Part shown: in pieces, positions 1-7,805 of the stretch | Layout of the letters: each line of letters starts with the position of its first letter | How positions within the stretch are numbered: position 1 is the stretch's first letter | Source of the DNA: Rhodospirillaceae bacterium | GTDB lineage: Bacteria; Pseudomonadota; Alphaproteobacteria; SHVZ01 | Reading direction: 5' to 3' | DNA length: 56,342 nucleotides | Assembly (NCBI GenBank): GCA_016792585.1 | Contig: JAEULB010000147.1 | Span: 1-56,342, forward strand | Notes under the pieces: model-generated | What the model was told of the DNA's origin: nothing | The model's input: only the letters and a program-made list of their open reading frames with translations | Database searches by the model: none | Made by a program: the position numbers and the translations under genes

Positions 1-372
1 AACGCCTACCTGGTCGAGTGCGGCCAGCACTGGGAGAGGGCCTCGGCCGACGTCGCGATCGACTGTTCGCTCCGGTTCCTCAAGCACACCGACGTGGTGG
101 CACCGTCGTTTCTCGAGCGGTACCTGGCGGCGGATCCGCCGAAGAGACAGCGCGTGATCCAGGTGACAGAGGCGGTGACGGTCGCGAGCGACGACTTCCG
201 TTTCGCCGGTCCCTATCGCGGGATGGAAGAGTTCGAGCGGAAGGGGACCGAGATCGCCCGCGACGGCGGCAAGCCGGTGCTCACCCCCTATGACGGCTGC
301 GTCCTGATCATGCCGTCCCGCCGCCTGAGGAAGGGGCTGACCGCGGTCCGCCTCGGCCGCTACATCGCCTAA
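1..372 (+). CDS. Succinylglutamate desuccinylase/aspartoacylase family protein, C-terminal part
   Basis: The reading frame is open from the first base, so the gene begins upstream of the window and only about 123 residues are seen. The fragment opens with AYLVECGQHWE, which matches the ECGQH-type strand near the end of the zinc-hydrolase core of the AstE/AspA family. It is followed by a helix (DVAIDCSLRFLKH) and a C-terminal beta-rich segment with GPYRGMEEFERKGTEIA. Family members hydrolyse N-acyl amino acids, but the zinc ligands lie upstream, so activity cannot be judged. It ends three bases before the AbrB-type gene and is probably co-transcribed with it. An ATG at 94 lies in the same frame but is internal to the conserved region. 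Confidence 0.75.
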   Translation, partial: NAYLVECGQHWERASADVAIDCSLRFLKHTDVVAPSFLERYLAADPPKRQRVIQVTEAVTVASDDFRFAGPYRGMEEFERKGTEIARDGGKPVLTPYDGCVLIMPSRRLRKGLTAVRLGRYIA

Positions 373-375
373 GCG

Positions 376-1446
376 GTGTCCTCGCCGCCGCCCTTCCAGA
401 TTTCGCAGATCCGGTCCTACGGCCTATCGCTCGGCATCGGCGTGCTCGGCGGCGCGATCTTCGCCTATTTCCGGCTGCCGCTCGCGTGGATGATCGGCGC
501 CATGTGCGCCAACACCGTGGCCTCGATGATGGGCTGGGACGTCAAGGTGCCGCGCCAGCTCCGCGCGCTGATGATCGTCGTCCTCGGCGTGCTGCTGGGG
601 TCCAGCTTCACCCCGGACCTTCCGGGACGCGTCAGCACGTGGTGGCCGACGATGCTGGCCCTCTTCGCCTATGTCGGCCTCGGCACCACGATCCTCTTCT
701 TCTACTTCTACCGGCTCTGCGGCTACGACGTCACGACCGCCTACTTCGCCTCGGCGCCGGGCGGCCTCAACGAGATGGTGACGGTCGGCGGGTCCATGGG
801 CGGCGACGAGCGCCTGATCGCGCTGACCCACGCCTGCCGCGTGCTGCTGGTGGTGATGGCGATCCCGTTCTACTTCCGCTTCTTCGGGGAATACACGCCG
901 CCCGTCTCGATGCTGCCGGCGATCGGCGGCGGCGAGGTCTCGCTCGACGACGCCGGCATCCTGGTCGTCTGCGGGGTCGTCGGCGTTGTCGTGGCCCGTC
1001 TCCTGCGGCTTCCGGCCTACGCGATGCTGGGACCGATGATCCTGAGTGCCGCGGCCCACATGACCGGGCTCTCGGAAGCCAAGCCGCCGGCCCTGCTGGT
1101 GGCGATCGCCCAGGTGGTCCTGGGATGCGCGGTCGGCGCCCGCTTCGCCGGCACCTCGGTCCGGCTGGTTCGCGACGCGATGCTCATGTCGGTCGGTGCC
1201 ACCATCGCCCTGATGGCGGTGACGGTCGCCTTCAGCCTGGTGCTCAGCCGTATCTCTGGCCTCGCGGCCGACGACGTGCTGCTCGCCTTCTCGCCCGGCG
1301 GCCTCGCCGAGATGAGCCTGGTCGCGATCGCACTGCACTCGGATGCGGCCTTCGTCGCGACCCACCACATTGCCCGCATCCTGATCGTCATCGTCTGCGC
1401 CCCGCTAGTCTTCAAGTTGGCGCGACGAAAGCCGCCGCCTTCCTGA
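376..1446 (+). CDS. AbrB family membrane protein (duplicated AbrB domain)
   Basis: A 356-residue polytopic inner-membrane protein. It contains two similar halves of about five hydrophobic segments each. Each half carries a small-residue, proline-rich signature: LPLAWMIGAM near residue 35 and LPAYAMLGPM near residue 215. SAPGGLNEM (near 125) and FSPGGLAEM (near 310) show the internal duplication clearly. This is the pattern of the family often mislabelled 'ammonia monooxygenase'; its substrate is unknown, though transport is likely. The start is a GTG three bases after the preceding stop, which suggests translational coupling with the aspartoacylase-type gene. A perfect hairpin follows downstream at 1488-1512. 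Confidence 0.85.
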   Translation: MSSPPPFQISQIRSYGLSLGIGVLGGAIFAYFRLPLAWMIGAMCANTVASMMGWDVKVPRQLRALMIVVLGVLLGSSFTPDLPGRVSTWWPTMLALFAYVGLGTTILFFYFYRLCGYDVTTAYFASAPGGLNEMVTVGGSMGGDERLIALTHACRVLLVVMAIPFYFRFFGEYTPPVSMLPAIGGGEVSLDDAGILVVCGVVGVVVARLLRLPAYAMLGPMILSAAAHMTGLSEAKPPALLVAIAQVVLGCAVGARFAGTSVRLVRDAMLMSVGATIALMAVTVAFSLVLSRISGLAADDVLLAFSPGGLAEMSLVAIALHSDAAFVATHHIARILIVIVCAPLVFKLARRKPPPS

Positions 1447-1487
1447 TCCGGGCGCTGACGCGTCGCCACGATCCGACCGGTTCGCCC

Positions 1488-1512
1488 AAGGTGCGGCGCC
1501 CTGCCGCACCTT
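1488..1512 (+). terminator. Hairpin downstream of the AbrB-type gene, terminator-like
   Basis: AAGGTGCGG (1488-1496) pairs perfectly with CCGCACCTT (1504-1512) across a seven-base loop, 41 bases after the AbrB-type stop codon. No long T run follows, only TTCC, so it is either a weak intrinsic terminator or an mRNA-end stabilising hairpin. Confidence 0.5.
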
Positions 1513-1613
1513 CCGAGCGAAATTGCTTACCTCCCACGTAATCGACCCTTGGCCTCGGCGATCCCATCCTCCTGGCCATGCACCGGACGGTGCGCCAACC
1601 GATGGAGCCGAAC

Positions 1614-2006
1614 ATGACGATCACCCCTTCCCTGTTCCTTCGCCGCGCCCTCCTCGCCGACGCGGTCGCCAGCGCCGGCACGGGCGTCCTGATGGCTTTC
1701 GGCGCAGGCCTTCTCACCAGCCTGCTGGGCCTGCCGGAGATGCTGCTGCGCGAGGCCGGGATCTTCCTCCTGCCTTACGCGGCCTTCGTCGGCTGGATGG
1801 GCACCCGCGCCCGCCTCCCGGAGGGACTGGTCTGGCTGGTGATCGTCGGCAACGCGCTCTGGACCGTTGCCAGCATCGCCCTCTTCGTCTGGACCCAGCC
1901 GACGGCACTGGGATACGCCTTCGTCCTGGGGCAGGCGGTGGCGGTCGGCGTCTTCGCCGAGCTTCAGTACATGGGCCTCAAGCGGCCAATCGAAGCGACG
2001 GCCTGA
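1614..2006 (+). CDS. Small four-helix membrane protein of unknown function
   Basis: A 130-residue hydrophobic protein with about four predicted membrane segments (residues roughly 10-35, 45-62, 70-92 and 97-118). I do not recognise a named family with certainty; it resembles short 'SPW repeat' or DoxX-sized membrane proteins only in size. I chose the ATG at 1614 because GGAG lies six bases upstream (1604-1607); an in-frame ATG at 1578 would add a polar 12-residue leader without a clear ribosome site. It stands alone between two hairpins and is likely its own transcription unit. Confidence 0.7.
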   Translation: MTITPSLFLRRALLADAVASAGTGVLMAFGAGLLTSLLGLPEMLLREAGIFLLPYAAFVGWMGTRARLPEGLVWLVIVGNALWTVASIALFVWTQPTALGYAFVLGQAVAVGVFAELQYMGLKRPIEATA

Positions 2007-2020
2007 ACCGACGCCCTGAA

Positions 2021-2059
2021 CCGGTCGGGGGCGAAGCCGCCGAGGCTTCGCCCCACCGG
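2021..2059 (+). terminator. Strong hairpin after the small membrane protein gene
   Basis: GGGGCGAAGCC (2028-2038) pairs with GGCTTCGCCCC (2044-2054) across a five-base loop. Outer arms CCGGT and ACCGG extend the stem past a small bulge. It lies 14 bases after the stop at 2006 and 22 bases before the next start. Only a short T run (CTTTCC) follows. Confidence 0.6.
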
Positions 2060-2081
2060 GCTTTCCTGGCAAACTGCCTGG

Positions 2082-4274
2082 ATGGCGCGCAAAGAGCTTA
2101 ACTTCGATCAGATCCTCCGGCAGGCGTTGCAGGCAAACCAGCGGGGAGATCTGAAGGAAGCCGAGCGCTGCTGCCAGGCCATCCTCAAGATCAAGCGCAC
2201 CCACTTCGACGCTCTCCACCTCCTCGGCGTCGTCGCCGGCCGCAGCGGTCGCTTCGACGAGGCCGCGCGCCTGATCGGCGAGGCGATCAAGGTCAACGGC
2301 CGCTCGGCGGCGGCGCATTCCGATCGCGGCATCGCTCTCATGCGGATGGGCCGAGCTCAGGAAGCGCTCGACAGCTACGACCGGGCGCTGGCGATCAAGC
2401 CTGACCACCCGGACGCGCTCCACAATCGCGGCACCGCGCTGCTTGCCCTCGGACGCTTCGAGGAGGCCGTCGCCGCCTACGACAAGTTGCTGGCGAGCCA
2501 GCCCGGCGCAGTACCGGCGCTGGTCAATCGTGGAACGGCGCTCCGCGAGCTCAGGCGTTCCGAGGACGCGCTGGCGAGCTACGATCTGGCTCTCGCCGTC
2601 CAGCCGGATCACGTCAATGCGCTCAACAACCGCGGCAACGTGCTGGCCGAACTGAAGCGTCACGAAGAAGCGCTGGCGAGCTACGAGAAGGCGCTCAAGA
2701 TCAAGGCCGACGATGCCAAGGCACTGGCCAATCGCGGCAATGTGCTGAAGGAGCTGCAGCGTTACGCCGAGGCGATGAAGAGCTACGACCAGTCGCTGGC
2801 GGTCGATCCGGACGATCCGGAGACGCTCTGCAACCGCGGCGTGGCGCTGATGGACGCACGCCAGTACGAGCTGGCGGCCGCCGACTTCGAGGCGAGCCGG
2901 CGGATCGACCCGGATCGCGCCTACCTGCTGGGACAGCTCAACCACTGCCTTCGGCATTGCTGCGACTGGCCGGCCAGCAAGAAGGTGACGGCGGAGATCA
3001 CCCATGCGATCCGTGCAGGGCGACGTGCAGACTTCCCGTTCTCGTTCCTGTCGGTGTCCGGCGACAACGCCGACCAGCGGCGCTGCGCCGAGACCTATGT
3101 CCGCGACAAGTACCCGGCGAGCGCACCAACGCCGGTTCGAGAGGGCGGCGAGCGGATACGCATCGCCTACATGTCCTCGGACTATCGCGAGCACCCGATC
3201 GCCTATCTGACCGCCGGCTTGTTCGAGCACCACGATCGTGCGCGCTTCGAGACCTTCGGGATCGCGCTCGGGCCGGACGAACCGAGCGAGATGCGAGCTC
3301 GGATCCGGTCCGGCTTCGAGACCTTCATCGAGGCCGGTGGCAAGAGCGACGCCGAGGTCGCCCGGCTGATCGGCGAAGTCGAGGCCGACATCGTCGTCGA
3401 CTTGAACGGGCACACCGACGGTGCCCGCACCGCGATCCTGGCGATGCGGCCGGCGCCGATCCAGGTCAGCTACATCGGGCTTGCCGGCACGATGGGGGCG
3501 CCGTTCATCGACTACGTGATCGCCGACCCGATCCTGATCGCGCCGAGCGACGAGCGTTATTACGCCGAGAAGGTCGTGCGCCTTCCCGAGATGTATCTCG
3601 TCAACGACGACAAGCGCGCGATCTCCGAGTCGACACCGACGCGCGCCGAGGCAGGACTTCCCGAGACCGGCTTCGTCTTCTGCTCGTTCAACAACGCCTA
3701 CAAGATCACGCCGGAGATCTTCGCCGTCTGGATGCACCTTCTCGACAGCGTCGAAGGCAGCGTGCTGTGGCTGCTGTCGACCAACGAGGCCGGTGTCCGC
3801 AATCTCAGGCGGGAGGCGGAGGCAGCCGGCATCGATCCGTCGCGTCTGGTCTTCGCATCGCGCGCCCGGCCAGCCGATCACCTGGCGCGCCATCGCCTCG
3901 CCGACCTGTTCCTCGATACGCTTCCCTATAACGCGCATACGACCGCTTGCGACGCACTTTGGACCGGATTGCCGCTGGTCACCTGCAAAGGCACCAGCTT
4001 CGCTGGCCGCGTCGCTGCCAGCCTGCTGACCGCGATCGGGTTGCCTGAGCTGATCACCCAGTCGCTCGCCGAGTACGAAGCGCTGGCCCTCAAGCTCGCG
4101 ACCGACGGGATCGCCCTTGCCGCGGCGAAAGAAAAGCTGGCGCGCAACCGCCTGGCTCTCCCGCTGTTCGACACGGCACGCGCGACGCGCCATCTCGAAT
4201 GCGCCTTCTCGACGATGGTCGAGCGCTACCGCCGCGGCGAGGCCCCCGCGAGCTTCGACGTGAAACCGATCTGA
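2082..4274 (+). CDS. TPR-repeat O-GlcNAc-transferase-type (GT41/SPINDLY) protein glycosyltransferase
   Basis: A 730-residue cytosolic protein. Residues about 1-290 form seven to eight tetratricopeptide repeats with the usual G/A-Y-A-P spacing; some neighbouring repeats are alike even at DNA level (CTGGCGAGCTACGA recurs near 2571 and 2681). Residues about 358-715 form the OGT catalytic region. SSDYREHPIAYL places His371 at the catalytic-region His of eukaryotic OGT. FNNAYKITP gives Lys541 as the UDP-phosphate-binding Lys. NAHTTACDALWTGLPLVT (617-634) is the donor-site loop. The family transfers a sugar from a nucleotide sugar to Ser/Thr of proteins; acceptors in bacteria include flagellins and adhesins. 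No target gene is nearby. The stop lies seven bases before the peptidase gene, so the two may be co-expressed. Confidence 0.9.
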   Translation: MARKELNFDQILRQALQANQRGDLKEAERCCQAILKIKRTHFDALHLLGVVAGRSGRFDEAARLIGEAIKVNGRSAAAHSDRGIALMRMGRAQEALDSYDRALAIKPDHPDALHNRGTALLALGRFEEAVAAYDKLLASQPGAVPALVNRGTALRELRRSEDALASYDLALAVQPDHVNALNNRGNVLAELKRHEEALASYEKALKIKADDAKALANRGNVLKELQRYAEAMKSYDQSLAVDPDDPETLCNRGVALMDARQYELAAADFEASRRIDPDRAYLLGQLNHCLRHCCDWPASKKVTAEITHAIRAGRRADFPFSFLSVSGDNADQRRCAETYVRDKYPASAPTPVREGGERIRIAYMSSDYREHPIAYLTAGLFEHHDRARFETFGIALGPDEPSEMRARIRSGFETFIEAGGKSDAEVARLIGEVEADIVVDLNGHTDGARTAILAMRPAPIQVSYIGLAGTMGAPFIDYVIADPILIAPSDERYYAEKVVRLPEMYLVNDDKRAISESTPTRAEAGLPETGFVFCSFNNAYKITPEIFAVWMHLLDSVEGSVLWLLSTNEAGVRNLRREAEAAGIDPSRLVFASRARPADHLARHRLADLFLDTLPYNAHTTACDALWTGLPLVTCKGTSFAGRVAASLLTAIGLPELITQSLAEYEALALKLATDGIALAAAKEKLARNRLALPLFDTARATRHLECAFSTMVERYRRGEAPASFDVKPI

Positions 4275-4281
4275 GGATCCG

Positions 4282-6342
4282 ATGACGTCGATCGACAGCC
4301 GCCCGACCCTTGCCGCTCCCGACGACGACCCATACGTCTGGCTCGAGGACGTCGACGGCGCCAAGGCGACGGCCTGGGCCGATGCCGAGAGCGCGTGCAC
4401 GATGGCGCGCTTCGGCGATTCTGCCTTCGCCGCCGATCGCGACACCCTGGCCGCGATCCTCGATCGACCCGACAACATTCCCTACATCGGCCGACGCGGC
4501 GACCGCGTCTTCAATTTCTGGAAGGACGCGAACAACCCTCGCGGCCTCTGGCGGATGACCGACCTCGCCAGCTTCCGTACCCCAAGTCCACGGTGGGACG
4601 TACTGCTCGATCTCGACGAGCTGGCGGCGAAGGAGGGCGAGGACTGGATCTGGAAGGGCGCGCCGACCCTGCCCGGCAGCCACGACCGCGCGCTTGTCGG
4701 CCTGTCTCGAGGCGGCGGCGACGCGTCGGTCGGCCGCGAGTTCGACCTGACGACGCGCACGTTCGTCCGCGGCGGCTTCGAAATGCCCGAGGCGAAGGCC
4801 AATGTCGCCTGGCTCGACCGCGACACCGTCCTTCTCGCCGCAGCACTCGGCGACGGCATGTCGACCCAGTCCGGATATGCACGCACCGTCCGGCTCTGGC
4901 AGCGCGGCGTCGATCCCCTGGCCGCGCCGGTGATCTTCGAGACCAAGGCCGAGCACATGTCGGTCTCGAGCGGTGTCGAGCACTACGCCGGGTTCGAGCG
5001 TGTGATCTTCGTCGACAGGTCGGGGTTCTTCGACACGATCGTCTGGGTCGGCGATCGCAACGGTCCGAAGCAGCGGATCGACCTGCCGACCGATGCTCTG
5101 CACGACTGGCATCGCGGCTGGCTCGCGGTCAAGCCGCGGACGCTCTGGGCGGTCGGCGGCAGGACCTTTGCGCCCGACACGGTCGTCGGGATCTCATTCG
5201 CCGCCTTCCTTGCGGGCGACCGCAACTTTGCCGTCCTCTTCGAACCCGAAGAGCGCCGAAGCCTCCAGGGATTCTTCTGGTCGGGCGGCATGCTGGTGCT
5301 GTCGATCCTGGACAACCTGAAGCCGGTCTTCGAGATCCTCACGCCATCGGAGGGCTGGTCGCGCGAGACCCTTCCAGGATTGCCTGAGATCGGCGTCGCC
5401 TCGGTCTGGTCGCTCGACATCGAGGAGGAGGAATCCACCGGCGACCTGCTCGCCGCGACCCAGACGCCGACGACGCCGGCAACCCTGTTCCTCGTGGAGC
5501 GAGGCAAGGCACCAGAAATCCTGAAGAGGGCGCCGGGGACCTTCGATGCGTCTGGCCTGGTCGTGACGCGCCACGAAGCGGTATCCATCGACGGCGCGCG
5601 CATTCCCTATACGCAGGTCGGGCCTGCGAAGGAGTCCGGCGACGCGCCGGTGCACATGACCGGATACGGTGGCTTCAACATCTCGCTGCTGCCCTACTAC
5701 AGCGCCTCGATCGGCAAGCTCTGGCTCGAGCGCGGCGGCACCTCGGTCACCGCCAATATCCGCGGCGGCGGCGAGTTCGGCACGCCCTGGCACAAAGCGG
5801 GCATGCGCGAAGGCAAGCGCCTCTCGCACGACGACTTCGCCGCGGTCGCCGTCGACCTCGTCCGACGCGGCGTCACGCGCCCCGGCCGCATCGCCGCCGA
5901 GGGCGGGTCCAACGGCGGCATCCTGATCACCAACATGCTGACCCGATATCCGGACCGTTTCGGCGCGCTCTTCTGCACGATCCCGCTGATCGACATGCGC
6001 CGGTACTCGAAGCTGCTCGCCGGCGCGTCGTGGATCGCCGAGTATGGCGACCCGGACAAGCCTGAGGACTGGAAGTTCCTGGCGCCGATGTCTGCCTATC
6101 ACGTGGCCGGGCCCGGCAGGCCCTATCCGCCGATCCTGATAGCCACGACACGGCGCGACGACCGCGTCCATCCAGGTCACGCGCGCAAGATGACCGCCAA
6201 GCTGAAAGAGATGGGCTACCCGGCCTGGTACTATGAGCTTGCCGCGGGCGGTCACGGCTATGGCAAGGACAACAAGGAGCGGGCGGCGTTCACCGCTCTC
6301 GGCTACGCCTTCCTGCGTGACGCGATCGGCTGGAAGCCCTAA
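4282..6342 (+). CDS. Prolyl oligopeptidase family serine peptidase (S9)
   Basis: A 686-residue protein with no signal peptide, hence cytosolic. It opens with the family's DDPYVWLEDVDG motif. Residues about 70-400 form the beta-propeller and about 420-686 the alpha/beta-hydrolase domain. The catalytic triad is visible: Ser543 in GGSNGG, Asp627 in RRDDRVHP and His658 in AGGHGYG. The oxyanion-side motif GYGGFNIS and the strand NIRGGGEFG are intact. Length is close to that of prolyl oligopeptidases. The preference for cleavage after proline in short peptides is family knowledge; specificity here is inferred. The start ATG has GAGGATCC just upstream and lies seven bases after the glycosyltransferase stop. 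Confidence 0.9.
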   Translation: MTSIDSRPTLAAPDDDPYVWLEDVDGAKATAWADAESACTMARFGDSAFAADRDTLAAILDRPDNIPYIGRRGDRVFNFWKDANNPRGLWRMTDLASFRTPSPRWDVLLDLDELAAKEGEDWIWKGAPTLPGSHDRALVGLSRGGGDASVGREFDLTTRTFVRGGFEMPEAKANVAWLDRDTVLLAAALGDGMSTQSGYARTVRLWQRGVDPLAAPVIFETKAEHMSVSSGVEHYAGFERVIFVDRSGFFDTIVWVGDRNGPKQRIDLPTDALHDWHRGWLAVKPRTLWAVGGRTFAPDTVVGISFAAFLAGDRNFAVLFEPEERRSLQGFFWSGGMLVLSILDNLKPVFEILTPSEGWSRETLPGLPEIGVASVWSLDIEEEESTGDLLAATQTPTTPATLFLVERGKAPEILKRAPGTFDASGLVVTRHEAVSIDGARIPYTQVGPAKESGDAPVHMTGYGGFNISLLPYYSASIGKLWLERGGTSVTANIRGGGEFGTPWHKAGMREGKRLSHDDFAAVAVDLVRRGVTRPGRIAAEGGSNGGILITNMLTRYPDRFGALFCTIPLIDMRRYSKLLAGASWIAEYGDPDKPEDWKFLAPMSAYHVAGPGRPYPPILIATTRRDDRVHPGHARKMTAKLKEMGYPAWYYELAAGGHGYGKDNKERAAFTALGYAFLRDAIGWKP

Positions 6343-6413
6343 ACGAGCCATTAGATCCCGCCAGTGCTTGCCGGCCGCCGTCCGCGACGCCAATCTAGGT
6401 ATCGAGAACGGAA

Positions 6414-6436
6414 CGGCCGGACGAAAGAGCCGGCCG
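6414..6436 (+). promoter_or_regulatory. Leader hairpin before the FbpA-type gene
   Basis: CGGCCGG (6414-6420) pairs with CCGGCCG (6430-6436) across a nine-base loop containing GAAA. It lies nine bases before the GGGAGGG ribosome-binding site of the binding-protein gene and is followed by A, not T, so it is not an intrinsic terminator. A role in mRNA stability or regulation is a guess. Confidence 0.35.
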
Positions 6437-6457
6437 AAAACAACGGGAGGGAATGCC

Positions 6458-7774
6458 GTGATCAAGATCTTTGCCGCCGCGCTCGCCCTTAGCCTTGCGA
6501 TCTCGTCGGTCGCCACCGCGCAGACGGGCAAGGTGACCGTCGTCACTTCCTTTGCGAAGGACGTCACTGATCCTTTCAAGAAGGCCTTCGAGAAGGCCTA
6601 TCCGGGTGCGACGCTGGAGGTGCAGAACCGCAATACCAATGCGGCGGTGAAGTTCATCGAGGAGACCAAGGCCAACAACCAGATCGACCTGATGTGGGCC
6701 TCGGCGCCGGATGCCTTCGAGGTGCTGAAGGGCAAGAGTCTTCTGCAGAAGTATCAGCCGAAGGCAGTCGGCATCCCGGACAAGGTCGGCTCCTACCCGA
6801 TCAACGATCCCGGCGGCACCTATCTCGGTTTTGCCGCATCGGGCTACGGCATCATGTGGAACGACCGCTACATGAAGGCGAACAAGATTCCGGAGCCGGC
6901 CGAGTGGCAGGACCTGGCGAAGGCGGTCTACTTCGATCACGTGGCGATCGCATCGCCGGCGCGTTCCGGCACCACGCACCTGACGGTCGAGACGATCCTC
7001 CAGGGCGAGGGCTGGGAAAAGGGCTGGCGCACGATCAAGGAGCTCGCCGGCAACTTCCGCCAGATCACCGACCGTTCCTTCGACGTGCCCGAGCAGGTCA
7101 ACTCCGGACAGGTCGGCATCGGCATCGTCATCGACTTCTTCGCCTTCTCGGCCAAGGCGTCGGGCTTCCCGGTCAAGTTCGCCTATCCATCGGTGACGAC
7201 CGTGGTGCCGGCCAACATCGGCATCGTCGCCAATGCGCCGAACAAGGCGGGGGCCGAGGCCTTCGTCGAGTTCCTGCTGTCGCCGGTCGGCCAGGAGGTC
7301 CTGCTCGATCCGGGCATCCGGCGCCTGCCGATCAACCCTGCCGTCTACGCCAAGGCGCCTGCCGACTATCCCAATCCGTTCAAGGATCCGCGCTTCCAGA
7401 AGATGATCACCTTCAGCGCCGAGACGTCGGAGTCGCGGACGGCGGTGGTCGACACGCTCTTCGACCAGCTGATCTCGTTCCAGCTGGCGGCGCTCAAGGA
7501 CGTGACCAAGACGCTGCACGAGGTCGACGCGGCGCTTGCCAAGAAGGACAACGCCCAGGCTCGCACGCTGGCCAAGGAAGCGCGCGACCTGGTCGCGGCG
7601 ATGCCGCTGACGGCGCAGCAGGCCTCGTCGAAGGAAATCACCGGCGCCTTCACCGGGGCCAAGGAGAAGGGCGCGCGTCAGGCCGAGCTCGAGCAGCAAT
7701 GGGCCGCCTTCGCCAAGGAGCGCTATACCCAGGCCAAGACCAAGGCCTCGGACGCGCTGAAACTCGCGCGCTGA
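6458..7774 (+). CDS. FbpA-type ABC transporter periplasmic binding protein
   Basis: A 438-residue secreted protein. A typical signal peptide with a hydrophobic core ends at VATA-Q near residue 22, followed by the strand GKVTVVTSFAKD. The fold resembles ferric-iron, thiamine or 2-aminoethylphosphonate-type binding proteins: it has PINDPGGTYLGF, YGIMWNDRYM, and NIGIVANAPNKAGAEAFVEFLLS followed by a RRLPINPAVY strand. Residues about 340-438 form an extra Ala/Lys/Glu-rich helical tail not usual in FbpA (about 330-340 residues). I chose the GTG at 6458 because GGGAGGG precedes it by six bases and the signal peptide starts there; the frame is open further upstream. It is the first gene of a three-gene uptake operon. 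Ligand (iron or an organic anion) is undetermined. Confidence 0.85.
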   Translation: MIKIFAAALALSLAISSVATAQTGKVTVVTSFAKDVTDPFKKAFEKAYPGATLEVQNRNTNAAVKFIEETKANNQIDLMWASAPDAFEVLKGKSLLQKYQPKAVGIPDKVGSYPINDPGGTYLGFAASGYGIMWNDRYMKANKIPEPAEWQDLAKAVYFDHVAIASPARSGTTHLTVETILQGEGWEKGWRTIKELAGNFRQITDRSFDVPEQVNSGQVGIGIVIDFFAFSAKASGFPVKFAYPSVTTVVPANIGIVANAPNKAGAEAFVEFLLSPVGQEVLLDPGIRRLPINPAVYAKAPADYPNPFKDPRFQKMITFSAETSESRTAVVDTLFDQLISFQLAALKDVTKTLHEVDAALAKKDNAQARTLAKEARDLVAAMPLTAQQASSKEITGAFTGAKEKGARQAELEQQWAAFAKERYTQAKTKASDALKLAR

Positions 7775-7805
7775 GCCAAGTTCTCGTCATCGCGGCGGGG
7801 GCGGC

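Noticed and set aside
1527..4478. A 983-codon open frame on the minus strand
   Set aside because: It runs antisense to the TPR/OGT gene, whose motifs are intact. Its translation is low-complexity and Arg/Asp-rich, as expected of an antisense shadow in high-GC DNA.
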